Below are positions 23,798 through 36,408 of a stretch of 64,000 nucleotides of DNA, piece after piece. The stretch covers positions 188,939-252,938 of the forward strand of contig KN834762.1 of NCBI GenBank assembly GCA_000827265.1, written 5' to 3'. The notes under the pieces are model-generated. The model was given only the letters and a program-made list of their open reading frames with translations. It had not been told where the DNA came from and did not search any database. This DNA comes from Collybiopsis luxurians FD-317 M1. Lineage: Eukaryota; Basidiomycota; Agaricomycetes; Agaricales; Omphalotaceae. Numbering within the stretch: the first letter of the stretch is position 1; each line of letters opens with the position of its first letter. A program made the position numbers and the translations under genes.

Positions 23798-24231
23798 ACA
23801 TTTAAACATTTTTTGGCCGGGACAGGTTTGGAATTGACTAATTCTACTCATGTTCTATACAGCTTGTCGGGAATTTGAGTCTGGCAAGGCGAATATCTAC
23901 AATGTTTACAATTGTACGTATATATATGCTTAATCGCTTTAAACGTATATAGTTGTCTCTGCCAATCATAATGTCGTTGTGTATTTATAGTAAGGTCAAA
24001 GCGAGTAATACGAGCCAACGAAAGCACAGCCACCCACAGCCTGCGAAAACTTATGGCGTTTTATTCTAGCGGCGAGTAAATTTTATCACTCCTTAGAAAG
24101 CACGATATCTAAGGAAATAGCATGACCTTTTTTCTTTTTTGCTGACCATGCGGGATCCTAGATGTTTGCTTCCACTCGTCCAACCTCATCGATCCAACGG
24201 CTAGCGCTCTATCTCCCATCTCGCTAATTCC

Positions 24232-24277
<46 letters not shown>

Positions 24278-25711
24278 TCTTCGGACGAAGCATGCGCGGA
24301 ACAATCTCAAGGGTAGAAGATAGGATTCAGATTCGCTGTTAAATCATCTGAAGCTAGGTAGGTATTCGATTTGACCACCGGACGTTCATGCAATTACCAT
24401 GGTCTCTGTTGTGAAAAATTCGCGCAAAAGCATTACGTAACTACATCTCAATAAGTAGGTCGTGTTATTTTTGCCGGTGCTTGCGGAGCTGCCATTACGC
24501 ATCGGAATGTGCGCCCAAACGCTCTCCATGTTTTTCATCCATAAAGTGGCAGGAGATCTTCGGCAAAAAAATGTGGAGCTGAGCAGAATAGGTGAGAAGT
24601 GTTATGTGGTATGTAATGTATTCTAGTATCCACCAGCATGCAACCAAGTACGTAGAATGGAGCATCATTACGGAAGCTTGCATTTCTTTCTCAATTCGTT
24701 CATCCCGTCATAAGTACTGTAGAATCATGGCTGGCTGATGGTAACTTTGTCCATGGGAGGCGGAAGTGACGAGACAAATTTTTTAGAGAGAATTTCCCTT
24801 ACGCTCTGTATGTACATACCCTATCCGCTGCAGCCCAGCAAGGGAAATTTACAATTTAATCTAGAGCTCAGCACAATTCAACGGGTCTGCCGCGGCGGTA
24901 AACTTGCTGCGCCAGTCGGAGCTGCGGCACGTGCGCAGACCCTGAGGCTCCTGCGGCGTTTCCATGTACGCGGCTGTCATTTTAGCATTTAGGTATGTAT
25001 GCACGTCAAAAGTTTAAAACCGTCAGAGACTATACTGTATATCATTATACATATCTTCTGGAATATCTACTCTGTATTCAGCATGTCGAACGCACTTTGT
25101 TTGCGCAACATTAAGCAAGTTTTCCAAGCTTTTCAGCTTTGGAAATTGGCTTTTTTGAGTCTTCCGAAACGCTTCTGAGTTGAGTCCGATGCGAGTTTCC
25201 GTTTCCTCCGCTCCGCTGATCTAGATGCCGACTTGATGAATTATGTATTGATCGGCTGCTTAAGCACGCTGCAGCCTTTGAATTTTCTCTTTCTACTTCA
25301 CGCGCTGAACATACTGACCAGTATGAGTAGACTTATGCATGTAGCGAGCCCACAAATTCACGCTGCCTATTGGGTTAAATCCACCGGAACCGCGTTTAAC
25401 TTGCAATTTTACGACTCAGGATCGCGTAGAATCGCATATGTAAGTGTTGACAGCAACCCCAAGAAGTGTTCCAGCATTCTGATTGATACGTCTCCCGTGA
25501 GGGTGGAGCAGTGAGTATAGACTTTACCCGAGACTTTGTTACGTTTTTAGCCGCGATATTTCTACACTTCTCGTGACTCGCAAAAAGGTATAAAGAGACG
25601 CTTCTTCTAAACTTAATATTCCAACGACTTGTTATACTTGTCTACTAACTTGCACCCGAACGACTCTCACAACCCCCCACTCTCTTTTAAACCACTCTCT
25701 TTTCTATCAAC
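23798..25711. other. Intergenic region between the tandem secreted paralogs
   Basis: This 1.9-kb gap holds the 3' end of paralog A, a CT microsatellite at 24231-24281 and the promoter of paralog B. AAAAAGGTATAAAGAG (about 25583-25598) contains a TATA box about 120 bp before the start at 25712. No further gene is convincing. Confidence 0.5.
24231..24281 (+). repeat. CT dinucleotide microsatellite
   Basis: There are about 25 CT units with a single CC and a single GT interruption. It is probably length-variable between strains. Confidence 0.9.
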
Positions 25712-26510
25712 ATGCGTTTCAGCACTCTCTCACTCCTCGCTACAGTTGCCTCTGCTGCTTTCTCTTTCGCAGCTCCTGTAACTCCTACCGAAAACGCTTT
25801 AGAAGCCCGCTGCTTGTGCCAGGACATCCACAGCATCATCACCGATGTAACTACTACCATCACTCCTCTTGTAACAGAGCTGAGTAAGTTTTTTATGTTT
25901 TCTATCACCTGTCGCTTGATTGACGCGTGCCTTTCGTAGCCTACATTACATCTGACAACTGCACGGTCGAAGTCCTTACTCCCATAATTGGAGAGATCAA
26001 GGGTGTTCTTAGCACAGCTATCTCCCAAGTCCAGGGTCTCACTGGCAAGACTGTGGTTACTCTCCTGACAACTGTCGATGGTGTGCTCCTCACCGTCACT
26101 GACGTTGCTCAGCTTGTAGTTGGTCTGCTCAATGTAAGTTTTCTGGCTTCATCGTTAGTTTCTTTGCTCATCCTCTGGTCTAGTTGATCTTTGGCGCACT
26201 TGCTGTTGTGCTCAAGGTTGTTACTTCTGTCAATGCTGCAGCCGTCATTGCACTTTTATGCGAAGTTGTTGAACTCGTCGCTGAGCTGCTCCAGGCCATC
26301 CTTAACGTTGTTGGTGGTTTGCTTGCTATCCTTCTCCCTCTTGTGGGCGAGGTTGTCTTGTCCGTTATTGCAACTCTTGGCCTGATCTCCAAGTTCTCTT
26401 TCCTCTCTGTCACTTGGTCAACGGTCTCTTCAACGGTCTTTTCTACCGCCTTTACTTCTACCTACACCTCGCTTTCGACCGCAATCGCCACCGCCACTGC
26501 CACTGCCTAA
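25712..26510 (+). CDS. Small hydrophobic secreted protein, paralog B
   Basis: Exons 25712-25883, 25940-26133 and 26184-26510 give 230 residues. The signal peptide MRFSTLSLLATVASAAFSFA and the mature start ALEARCLC closely match paralog A. Only four cysteines follow the signal (RCLC, DNC, LLCEVV), and all four have counterparts in A, so the extra cysteines of A were gained there or lost here. The C-terminus carries a Ser/Thr-rich extension (TSTYTSLSTAIATATATA) absent in A, a likely O-glycosylation region. The 3' untranslated part may contain a further intron after the stop (GT near 26513, AG near 26569). No function can be assigned. Confidence 0.83.
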
Positions 26511-27368
26511 GTATGTTCTTGTAAGCCTCTGCATTTTCACCATTGACTTGATACTAACATTTTCCCAGGCCTTCCGTTACAGGAAGCCTTTCGACGAGAT
26601 GTGTTGTCAGTCGTTCGCTAGTTGCTTTACTATGTTGCAAGGATGCATTCTAGTGGTAGACAATTTGCTAATGTTATTGATGGCTTTTTGGTCGTAGGGG
26701 TTAATACGTTTTACCTTAATATTTCTCATTCTTATCTCAATAACAAAATCTGTTCTCTTGCCCAACTTAAGAAGCTCAAGAGTTTGGCCTGGTGCTTGAA
26801 TACCACTTCCTAGACTGTTTGGTTTGAGCTTGCGTGAATCCTATGTGATCGGTTTATTTTTGTTCAACGCTCCAAAATGAACAAGGCTGGGGTTCGCGCA
26901 GGCTGAATAGACCTTCGGCTCTAATGTCAAAGCGGGTTATATGAGCCCTTGTTAGGAATTGATAGATAAGAGTCTGTAATTTGAATGTACAGCTGTCTGG
27001 ATCCGGCAAGTACCGACTATTCTGTCTGCTTATGATGACAATTCATGTTACGAGAGGTTTGACACATGTTCCGTGACATCACTTAACATCTAATCTACTC
27101 TGACTTCAGAATCTGTAGAATCCGAGATGGAAAACATACAATCTACTTATACATTGAAGGAAAAATAAGTTACACAATGAGTTGCATGCATAAGATGAGA
27201 AAGTGTCTACAAGATATATAAATGAAAAACATGTATCGTGCACTATATGTGAAAAGATCAATCGAAAAAACTAAAGAGCAAGTAAAGAACATAACCGTGT
27301 AGCATCCGTAGATCATGAAACTATCGTAAACAAGATAAATGAAGCGAAATTGGTTACCAGGGCGGTTC
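26511..27368. other. Convergent intergenic region
   Basis: This lies between paralog B and the RING gene stop. It is AT-rich with only short chance open frames. No repeat or RNA gene is seen. Confidence 0.5.
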
Positions 27369-30300
27369 CTAGTAGAAACGACGGAAGTTTCTGAAACCAC
27401 CTCGCGCCGTGAACGTATTCACGCTACTGCTGTCGATGTCGGAAGTTGGACCACTGTCTGAGTTGGATGAAGGGTCGGTGCTTTGATTTGACGCTTGGGC
27501 GGGGATAGAGGAAAAACTGTTCACAGTAGTGGATGTGTTATCAAACGACCCTTCGGAACTGTTCGTAGAATGGAGGTGGCTTCCACCCGAACGAGAGGTA
27601 TTGGATCGATAAAGCTGAGATCGAACTCGCAGATGACGCTGGGAGGCTGCCCCCTGAACCGGATTGCGACAGACTGGGCAGGTGTTGGCTCCCTTGAGCC
27701 ATTGCTAACAAAGAACGTGAGCAGTACGCAAAAGACACTCAAAAAAAATTACCTCGAGGCAAGATTTGTGTAACCAGTGAGAACAATCATTCAGTTTGAG
27801 GACTGGGTCTAGGGCTTTGTACTGCATGACACGGAAATCAGGACGGAGTAGAAACAAAACTGAAGGAACATGACGCACATCATCTAGGCAAATAGGACAA
27901 CGTTTATCACTGCTCTCCGTAGCCCAATCCTTGTAAAAACCTGTCTTGAGTCCAGCGACAACGTGGTCGGGGGTAGAACGAGGTTTCACTTCGCCGAGGG
28001 TAGCAGCAAGCGACACGAGGCCTTCGTACGATTGATCAAAGTCTTCGTCGCGCTACAAGACACACATGAATGATTAAGCAATAACAGAAAAGGAAAAGTT
28101 CTGCTCACTATGTAGTCACCCAAATTAAAGTTACCTCTCGGCGGCCTTCGGGTCCGATTGACCAAGTCGCTCAACGTAACAAAGGAATCTCCAAGCGAAA
28201 GTTCCGGTCGATGTCTTCCAAGCCTATTGGGCCTTGGTCGACCTGGTCGTGCATCTGACAAGATGTCAGAACTACGACCTGGAGAAGGTCGGCGTCGAGT
28301 GGCAGTGTTCCCCATTCTAGAGGTAGCGGTCGAGTTGTTGGCAGTAGACAGTGAACCTGAGCCATTGTTTAATTCGTTCGCACGCGAATGCCACGAGGGA
28401 AATCGGTAGGTAAACGGATATGGATTAGGATTGCTCTCAATGTCACCCCACGCCGAGGTAGTGGTTGGAGCTGCGTCTCTTCGTTGACGATGACGGTTGA
28501 TGAACTGTTGGGAACGTAGTTCAGATAGACCATCTTGCCTGAGAACCTCGATCGCGCGGTTGAAGCTTTCATCCCCGAGAGTTGTGTTTGGTGTCGACGC
28601 AGACCCAGTTGTAGGGACAGAACCTTCAATGATGGAGCCTTCCATCCTTACTCGTCGGGTAATTGCTTCATGAATATCATCACTTGCGGTCCGAGGTGTT
28701 TCTCGGGGCCTATAGCGAGGGAGCAGAGAAGGACGAGGAGGTATAGCGGTCCGTTCAGATGAGTCACGTTCAAGTCCTGATTGAAAATTTCGAGGCGGTC
28801 GTACTTGACGCGCGTTCTGGTGCACGTGATTAGAGTATAGTGCAACTGCGATAGATAGCGGATATGGACTCACGGTTGAATCTGGATTTTCTCCCGCTGT
28901 AGGTCTTACGACAGACCTGCTCTCTGTGAAGTCAAACTCCTCATCAAATCTAAGAGGAGGAATCGAAGGTGCTTCTTGATTAGTTTGTCTCAGTCGACTC
29001 TGTTCAGCAAACCTCTGCATTGTACTTCTGAAAGGTCCAGGAGCAAACGAATCGACATCGATATTCGGAAATTGTGAGGGTCGAGGGGGAGGAGGGGGTA
29101 CGGGCTGAGATTGAGACATATTTTCTGGACTGCTTGGTGCAAATGTCATTTCAAAAGGATCCGCTCGAAGATCATTTGGGGAAAACAGAGCGCCCAAGTC
29201 AGGAGGGGGAATGGAAGGTGCAGGGGCAGAGTTAAAACGACGTTCATTTTCCTCGAACACATTCATTGGGAGGGGACGATACTGCACATCCTCAGAATTG
29301 GCACTGACACGTGATGCTGACTCGAAATCAGAATCAGTCGAAAGCCGGGCAGGTGTGTAGGTGTATCGTTCGCTCTGAGGTATCATTCTCGGTAAATCAG
29401 GTAAGGAAGATTGTCGGGAATCTGAGAATCCAGTTGACTCGGAAGGTTGGGATCTAGCTGACGACCATGAAGAGCCATGAGAGGTAGAATTCCTTGGAAA
29501 TGTCGCCGAAGGGGCCATAGAATCTGGCTCAAAAGTCGGCGAGCTCAAAGCTTGACGTGCGTGACGGGGTAATTCTTCGAGGTATGTCATCCTTCCCGGC
29601 GCTCGACGGCGCCACCGATCAGTCTGAGGTTGAGAAGCGAGTGAAGAATCCGGAAAGCTGTAGCTGTTGTCTCGTCCACCATCGGAAGTGTGTCCCGTCC
29701 AAAGAGAATCCGAAAGAGAATCTGCAAACGACGTCAAGTTTTCAAATTGCGGGGGCGGGAGCCATGACAAACTTGACGAGTGACGAGGTGCGGCAGCTTC
29801 CTCTCTACTACGACGCTCTTGTGCTTCCGACTCTCTATCAGCGGCATCTAGCACTTCCCCGACGGACCTAGGAAAATCTGAAGGACTTGGACTTCGTTGT
29901 TGATAAGGTAACGGTGGCAGCACGGGGTAAGACTCCAGTCTGTCGAGCATGCTAGAATGGTTACGCCAAGAAGCATGATCCCGAGAAGTAGTCTGATAAG
30001 AGGGATTTTCATTGAACAAGTGCTCCATGAGGTCAGCGCGAGCACTACGGCGTCTGATCTCCGAAGCATTTTCCGCCACAAGGGAATTAGATGCACTAGG
30101 TCGAGTTGAGGCAAGAGTACGAGATCGAAAACGCTGGTAAGCCGAGTCGTCGATAGTGGACGACAGTCCAGATGTGATGTCTTCTGCAGTGCATGTCAGT
30201 ACAATCCCTTCCGGCATAACAAGATACAAGAACATCATTACCAGTATGGGATGATGAAAATCGCCGAGAATAATCTGAGACCGATTCGTTGAGGGAGGAA

Positions 30301-33017
30301 CGGCGGTTAAGGAAAGTTTCTCTTGAAGTCCTAGACGCGAAGAGTGACGACCTTGGAATCCGTGGTCGCTGTTGGCGCGACCTCTGGTAATCTGCTAGCT
30401 CCCTCCTGATGGCACTGTTAACTTCGTCTTCTTCACCGTCGCTATAATCCCTCCGATCCAAATCCAACGCATCATTCCAAGAAAACTGCCATCGCACGGG
30501 TGCAGGTGATGATCGTCGAACTTCCGGTACGGGGTGAGCTTAAAAGAGTATGCGTTAGCAGATGATCGCAGGGCCAAGCAGGCAAGCTTACCTGTAAGTC
30601 GATATCCAGCACTGGCAGAAGACTCACGTGGAGGAACAAGATCAAGCGCACGTCCAGCAGAAGATCGACGTGTTAAATCCCGTTGCTCTCCGATTCTTTC
30701 ACTTGATCCTTCCGGAACTTCTCGGGGATCGAGCAACCCTTGTTCAATATATCTCCTCCTAGCATCCGCAAGGAACTGCGAGCGATAATCCGACATGGAT
30801 AACACATCCGAGTAACGTCTAGGTGAGTCCCGAATTCCCTGTTCTGGCTCTCGTTCTGTCCTCTGACTCTGGTCTTCTGGGTGGTCACTTGAAACGGTAT
30901 CTGCTGATTGCATAGCAACATCGTTATCATTATCTGGTCGGCCCAATGGCGTACTAGAGAGGTTGCCGCCGTCCCGAGCAATCAAAGAAGATAATGAAGG
31001 TGGCACCCGGAATCGGTCAAAGCGGGAACCCGTGACACTTCCAGCGACGGCTCCAGTAGAGGAAGCTGGGGAGATAGGTGAATCAAGGTTGATTCGTTCT
31101 TGAGTAGAAGATAACAGACTGGCAATGATATCCTCGTCTTCGCGATCCTGATCGTCGTTATCGTCATCATCGGTGAAGCGAGTGACACGTCTCCTTCCAG
31201 TCGAGGCTGAATTGGCGGAAGAAAAGTCCAAACCAGGAAGGGGAACCACACGCCGAGCGCGGATTCTGTTAGTAGTAGCTAGGCTTCGGCCGAGTAGGCT
31301 CGCCCACTCGTCGTCCTCGGGTTCAGAATCACCACGCTCAGCGGTGCCTGTCGTGAACCTGAAACCATTTTCTGGCAATGAAAAAGGTTCAGAGGAGGTG
31401 TTGCTAGGCTCAGATGGGCTTTCGAACCATCTTTCCAGTTCGCGATTCGACGAATTTGGTACTAGCTGTCGATTGGAAGTAGTGGAAGTAGAAGCAGTTC
31501 TGCGACCAAACAGTAAATCAGATGACAGATGTGGAGAAGATCGTTGCATAGGTCGGCCATTGGGAACTGAAGGTTCGGCTAATGAAATTCCTCGTACACC
31601 AAAAAGTGAGGACGACACAACTGTACTGTCTCTCCCTCCAGGGAGTTCAGTATCACTGTTGGGGCTAGCAGGAGACACGTCAGACGAATCTGCTGACAAA
31701 TCTAGAGGTCGCAAGACTGATTGATAGAAAGGCCGTATCCTGGAATCAGAAGTAGAGTTGGGCCTAGAATGACTGGAGGCAGAGGTAGACGAAGAAACTG
31801 CAATAGGGTTCCTTGTCCTGTATCCACGGCCCGTCTGCCCGCCGCTGGAGTCAGTTCTTATATTGTTTAAGACAGATGCTTGCCACGGCCGAGAGCCAGA
31901 TGGTCCAGTTTGGACAGAATCATTGTCATGATAATGAGTATGGTGAGTCGGGTTGCTTCTTTCGACATCACTTCCCCTGCTTTCCGTGCTGACTGCGTCT
32001 AGAGCAGAGGTCAATCTCTCTCTAAAAGCAGAAACATCGTCTGCTTCGAGTAGTTGAACGGCAGTATTGAGCCGCTCTCTAAAAGAGACATATCCCGATT
32101 GAGTAGAAGCATCAGCATCTCTAACGACGCTGTTCTCATCAGTATTTGGGCGACGGGATGATTCAGAAGCGGGAATGGCAGCGGAAAGAGGGGGAGAAGG
32201 ATGAACTGGAGAGGGAAGCCGAGGAGGGGCATCTGTTGTAAGAGCTAGTATATGGGGTTAGAAGGCGATTTCAACAGATCAATTTAGCGGACGCACCTTG
32301 TGTACGAATTGAGAGATCGTCGCGTTGAGACGTCGAGCTAGTGAGCGATAGGCGGTCCGTTGACCGAGATGATCCTGTTGCAGGAGAATGCAGGAACGGG
32401 ATCTCAGCCGACTGGTCCTCTTCTTCAGAAAGAGATAAAGGAGGAAGGATAGGCGGTGGAGTAGGGGATCTAAGGCGTCTTGAATGTGGCAGAATGTCAA
32501 TATCTGAATCGAATGCCAGACTTATTCTGTAATCTTCACCGCTGGGCGAAGCCTGGGAGGCATGCTGCTGATAATCAGGCATCTCGACGTCGTGGATGTC
32601 TGGGGTGGGTAATCTAGGAGGAACCGAAGGAGAAATTGCAGTGACTAAGTGACTCGATGAAGAACCAGAGGAGCCAGCAACAGGTTGATTGTCCTCGCTG
32701 AGGCTTGTGTCACTAGAGGCTGTGAAAGTCGAAGACCTCGAGCTTCTGAGAGAATCATTTCCATCCGAAAGACTGCTGGCACTTCTTGCTCTCTTTCTCT
32801 CATTCCCTGTCCTTGTGCTAATAGATCCACCTTCCCTAGAAACTCCGTTGCTAGCTTCGCTGCTATCGCCGGCGTCGGCGCCACCTGCGACAGGGCTGAG
32901 ATCAAGGCCAAACTGTGAAAAGGAGCGTTTAAAGGAGGTTGCATTGGGTGGGATAGTTAGATGGAGCTGAGGAGGGCAATTGGAAGACATTGTTGACCCA
33001 GTGGCAGATGGTGGCAA
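27369..33017 (-). CDS. Giant disordered RING-H2 protein, probable E3 ubiquitin ligase
   Basis: Eight exons (33017-32297, 32232-30592, 30538-30242, 30183-28874, 28816-28109, 28052-27879, 27821-27753, 27704-27369) give 1751 residues. Almost the whole protein is Ser/Pro/Arg-rich and looks disordered. The only fold is a RING-H2 near residues 1611-1653: CPICLDD, NDCSHWLHKSCLEQWL and CPVC, with Cys and His in C3H2C3 order. A 57-nt in-frame intron (27878-27822) splits the RING. Removing it gives normal spacing between the second and third metal ligands, and keeping it inserts 19 residues. RING-H2 proteins recruit E2 enzymes for ubiquitination. An alternative start in the same frame is at 32990. Substrates probably bind the long tail; no localisation signal is evident apart from basic patches such as NERKRARS. 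Confidence 0.87.
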
Positions 33018-34119
33018 GGGACAACAATGAGTCTCAGTCGTTGTAAAGCCGCGCCCGGAAACTGTTTGACAAATTCGGCATCGTGTCTTGTTCTCATACC
33101 GTCACCATCTCATGCCAACCGGCCTTATATCCTCACGTTTGGCACGGCGACTTGAACGTCCTTTCGCTGATCAGTTCAGTGGCCAGTGCCTCAGTCACTG
33201 GAAGCTCGCGACTCGAATATAGTCTAAGGCACCAGACCCATCCCAGGACCATCAACCAATGGCGCATTGTGATGTAGATCCAACAGCAGGCTTGTCTGCA
33301 AATTACGGCCTGCATGAGATTCTCGGAAGTCAGAACGACAGCAAAGTTCCGGGCATTGAATACTGTCCCTATTTCAACTGCTGTTTGCTCAAAAGTGCTG
33401 TAATATATCTTGCTGTTGTGCCAGAGACGTATCGGATCGTACAACTCTGAGCTGGTTGTTGATACAGCGAAATCTACCCACAAACTCTGCTCGATATAGG
33501 ATAGGGTTAACATAAGTATATCGCACGCCAGGCCTGTTATCCAATACTCCCTGAAACCGCAAGTAAATGTAGGAGTCGGAGAAGCCTGTTCTTTGTGCCT
33601 CCAGGTTCACTTCTACCCGTGAAGTTTTGACTCGTCTGCTATGCAGCTGTGGGGTTGGCCATATTTGGGGAAGAGGAAAGACCGTCGCCTTAAAATATGA
33701 TAACTGACTAGTTTTTTACGTTGTCACTCAGGTACTTGTAGCAGTCGCTGTTGTGCTACACGTTTGGCTGTTAATCCCAGAAACAACAGCAACCGATGCC
33801 TGACTTGATTCTTCGTTGATTCTAGTTTGTATATAACGTGTTATCCCGCAAATGGAAACCCTAACATCTACAGCAGATTTCAGCGTTTTCTGCGCTTCTC
33901 CCGCCAAGTTCGGTCTTTACTATGAATGCTTCCATTTAATCTGACAAGATATTGTGCTGTTTCCTTCGGCTGTATGAATCCTGTCTGTATATAGATCAAC
34001 CTCATCAATACTAAATGTTAAAAGAGAGTTTCTCCTTGACCTCTTCCTCGCTCGCACCGCGAAACTAGACGTACAGCTTTGAATTTCGCGATTCTATTGT
34101 ACAGAGCTAGTTCGAGGTG
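33018..34119. promoter_or_regulatory. Divergent intergenic region
   Basis: This 1.1 kb lies between the RING gene start and the membrane protein gene start. Several 60-120-residue open frames on both strands look like chance. No repeat is seen. Confidence 0.45.
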
Positions 34120-36059
34120 ATGCGCTCAACTTCCAGACATCCAGCACACCATACTTTCTCGTCTTCCTCGTTTTCATCGTGTTCACAAGCATCTGGCTCA
34201 TACACTTCCTCCGAGGCCTTGCTGGAGGTACACCACAGGTATATCGTTGTCTTCATTCTCAGGCACCAGACGTATGGGTGTTATCCTCCGGTTTTCGTGC
34301 ACTCGCACTCGTCCCAACACAACTCGAAGCCCACTTTCAAGTCGATACACAGTGGCGTGCATGCGAGTAGAAAGAGCTTTTGGTATGAAAGCCTTTTCAT
34401 CGTCGAAATCATCAGGGTCCTAGAATACAAACTCCCCGGGAACTACCTCGTATTACGCTTGCTCGTCTTTTCCCTATTCTTTCTGTCAGGGATGGGACGC
34501 CCCCTACTACCAGAACCCAGAACTGGCTGGGACGACATGGATTACTCAGGGACGGAGACGACGTTCGGTTCCGAGTCCATGTCGGCCACAGCTGAGACGG
34601 AGGTCGATTCGGAAACGGAGGCGAATTCAGAACTAGAAAAGGTTCAGAAAATGGATGAAGATGTAACCTGTGGTGCTTCTGAGATGTCGTCAGAAACGAC
34701 AGGCTTGGAGTCTCCAATGATAAATCCAGCCAGACACGTCCTTCGGACGCGGGAAAACAACCCGAATGTTGCTGATGTTACGGGAGAATCGTCCAGTGAT
34801 GATACTACAGGAGAATCGCCGAACGATGACACCACAGGAGAGTCGCCCAATACTGCGTCTCGTGATGGCATTGAAGCCAGTGGAGGTGGGAAAACTGGGG
34901 ATGATGTTCAAGGCGTTGGGTACGTTGACCGGCAATCTAGAGTAGCAGGTTATTTGTTGGCAGAGTATGTTTGACTGACTTTCTCGCTTTTTGTGCGCCT
35001 TTGTACTCCAGGTCTGAAGAGACGCAAGATGTAGGTCCGGACCCGACAAGCGGCCCAGCGAGTGTCGAAGAGGACTCGAGCTCACAGTTGGCTTCTGTTC
35101 CCACAGAGACACCTGCTTCTGCAAGCACAACAGCACAATCAGTCCTTACAACTTCCTTCCCGTCGTTGTCAACGGCCTCCGAATCCCAGGGAGCAGCAGT
35201 TGGACATCTAAGAATAGACGGTATGTTGAAAATTTGTTCAAAAGCGCGTGAAGCAACCTTGATATTCCCTTCGAGAAAGGTAACATCAACGCCTCTTTCG
35301 AACTCGTTATATCCACGATTCTTCCGGCGGGAACTGCTTTTCCGCAAGCTACAGAAACTGCGCCGTCGAGTCCCACTCTAGGATCTGCGGACAGCAATGC
35401 TCATACAACTTATTGCACATGTGAACCTGACAAGATCATCGGTATGTTGAGTCTCCTCGCAGGACTGTTGGCCGCCCTTCTATTACTTTACTCCATAAAC
35501 GTGAGCCGACAACCTTTATTTTACGTCGTTTACTCACACTCGCTTGTCCAAACCAGTCAATCAGAGAATGGAGGCAGGGGTGTGATTTACTCAATGTGAG
35601 TGGATTCAATGTTCTGCTGTCATGATCACTTACCTCTGAATCTGCAAACAGGAGATTAAGACTTGGTACAAGGATTGGAGGTCTCCGCTTTTAGGCTCTG
35701 ACCCGGAGAAATCTTTGAAAGATGATTATGTGTCGAGGAATAAATCCCCGTCTGTTTTTCATCCGACCAAGAGTTCAAACTCTGATCCGACTCCTACGAT
35801 GGCCACGTCCCTCACTCTGACTTGCAAATGTCAAGCGGGTGCAATTGATTCTCGACTGCCGCTCAAAATAGAAGTCGCATCCAGCGCTTCTTCTACAAGC
35901 AATACAAACAGAGTTAGTCAGACGGGAATAGAGACTCGCACTTCACTGGATACTCCGAGTCCTACATCTCCCTCCTCGGGTAGGTCTCATAGGACTGGCA
36001 GGAAACACCGTACTCAAAACGCGAGGCCTAAGCGTCCTCCATCCTACCGGGAGACCTAA
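34120..36059 (+). CDS. Ser/Thr-rich single-pass membrane protein, function unknown
   Basis: The proposed exons 34120-34964, 35012-35220, 35280-35500, 35557-35595 and 35652-36059 give 573 residues. The middle is Ser/Thr/Glu-rich with near repeats of DDTTGES (34786-34850). A strong membrane helix follows (KIIGMLSLLAGLLAALLLLY), then a basic WYKDWRSP segment and a Ser-rich tail, so one pass with a C-terminal cytosolic tail is likely. The 5' part before about 34490 is uncertain. A second hydrophobic stretch is read in one frame (YLVLRLLVFSLFFLSG) and a different one in another (YFLVFLVFIVFTSIW), both from CT-rich DNA, and the latter frame lacks an ATG. The splice sites from 34964 onward are sound. 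It resembles no family I know; a stress sensor or mating-related surface protein is only a guess. Confidence 0.55.
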
Positions 36060-36408
36060 TCTTGAACTTAATAGATACTCTCATTTATAAGTAGTAAGTA
36101 GTGGTTATAGGCCGGCCTATGTAGCTTTAAGTATTGCGCTTTGTATTCTTGCAAATATTTTTGAACAATGAGCTCGAGAACAGTGGCTGTATTTGCACAT
36201 GTTTATGCCACTTCTATTGTTCGACCACGTGCCTCTGTGCTGCTTGGACCTTGACGACCCGTGTTTGCGAAACCAGACACTTCTCCTTTATATTTTTCCT
36301 CAATCTTGCCCAATAACCCAGAACTCCCTTTCATTCATTCTCCATCTTCCATTTTGCTCCAAAATTTGCTCCGAGTCATCCAGACAGACGCGCGGTTACT
36401 ACAATACA
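36060..36408. promoter_or_regulatory. Intergenic region
   Basis: This 349-bp stretch lies between two plus-strand genes. It is pyrimidine-rich toward 36409 (CATTCATTCTCCATCTTCC near 36332), a typical fungal promoter feature. Nothing else is seen. Confidence 0.4.

Noticed and set aside
31173..31724. Plus-strand open frame of 183 residues inside the RING gene
   Set aside because: It is the complement of Ser/Arg-rich coding sequence, which leaves the opposite strand open by composition.
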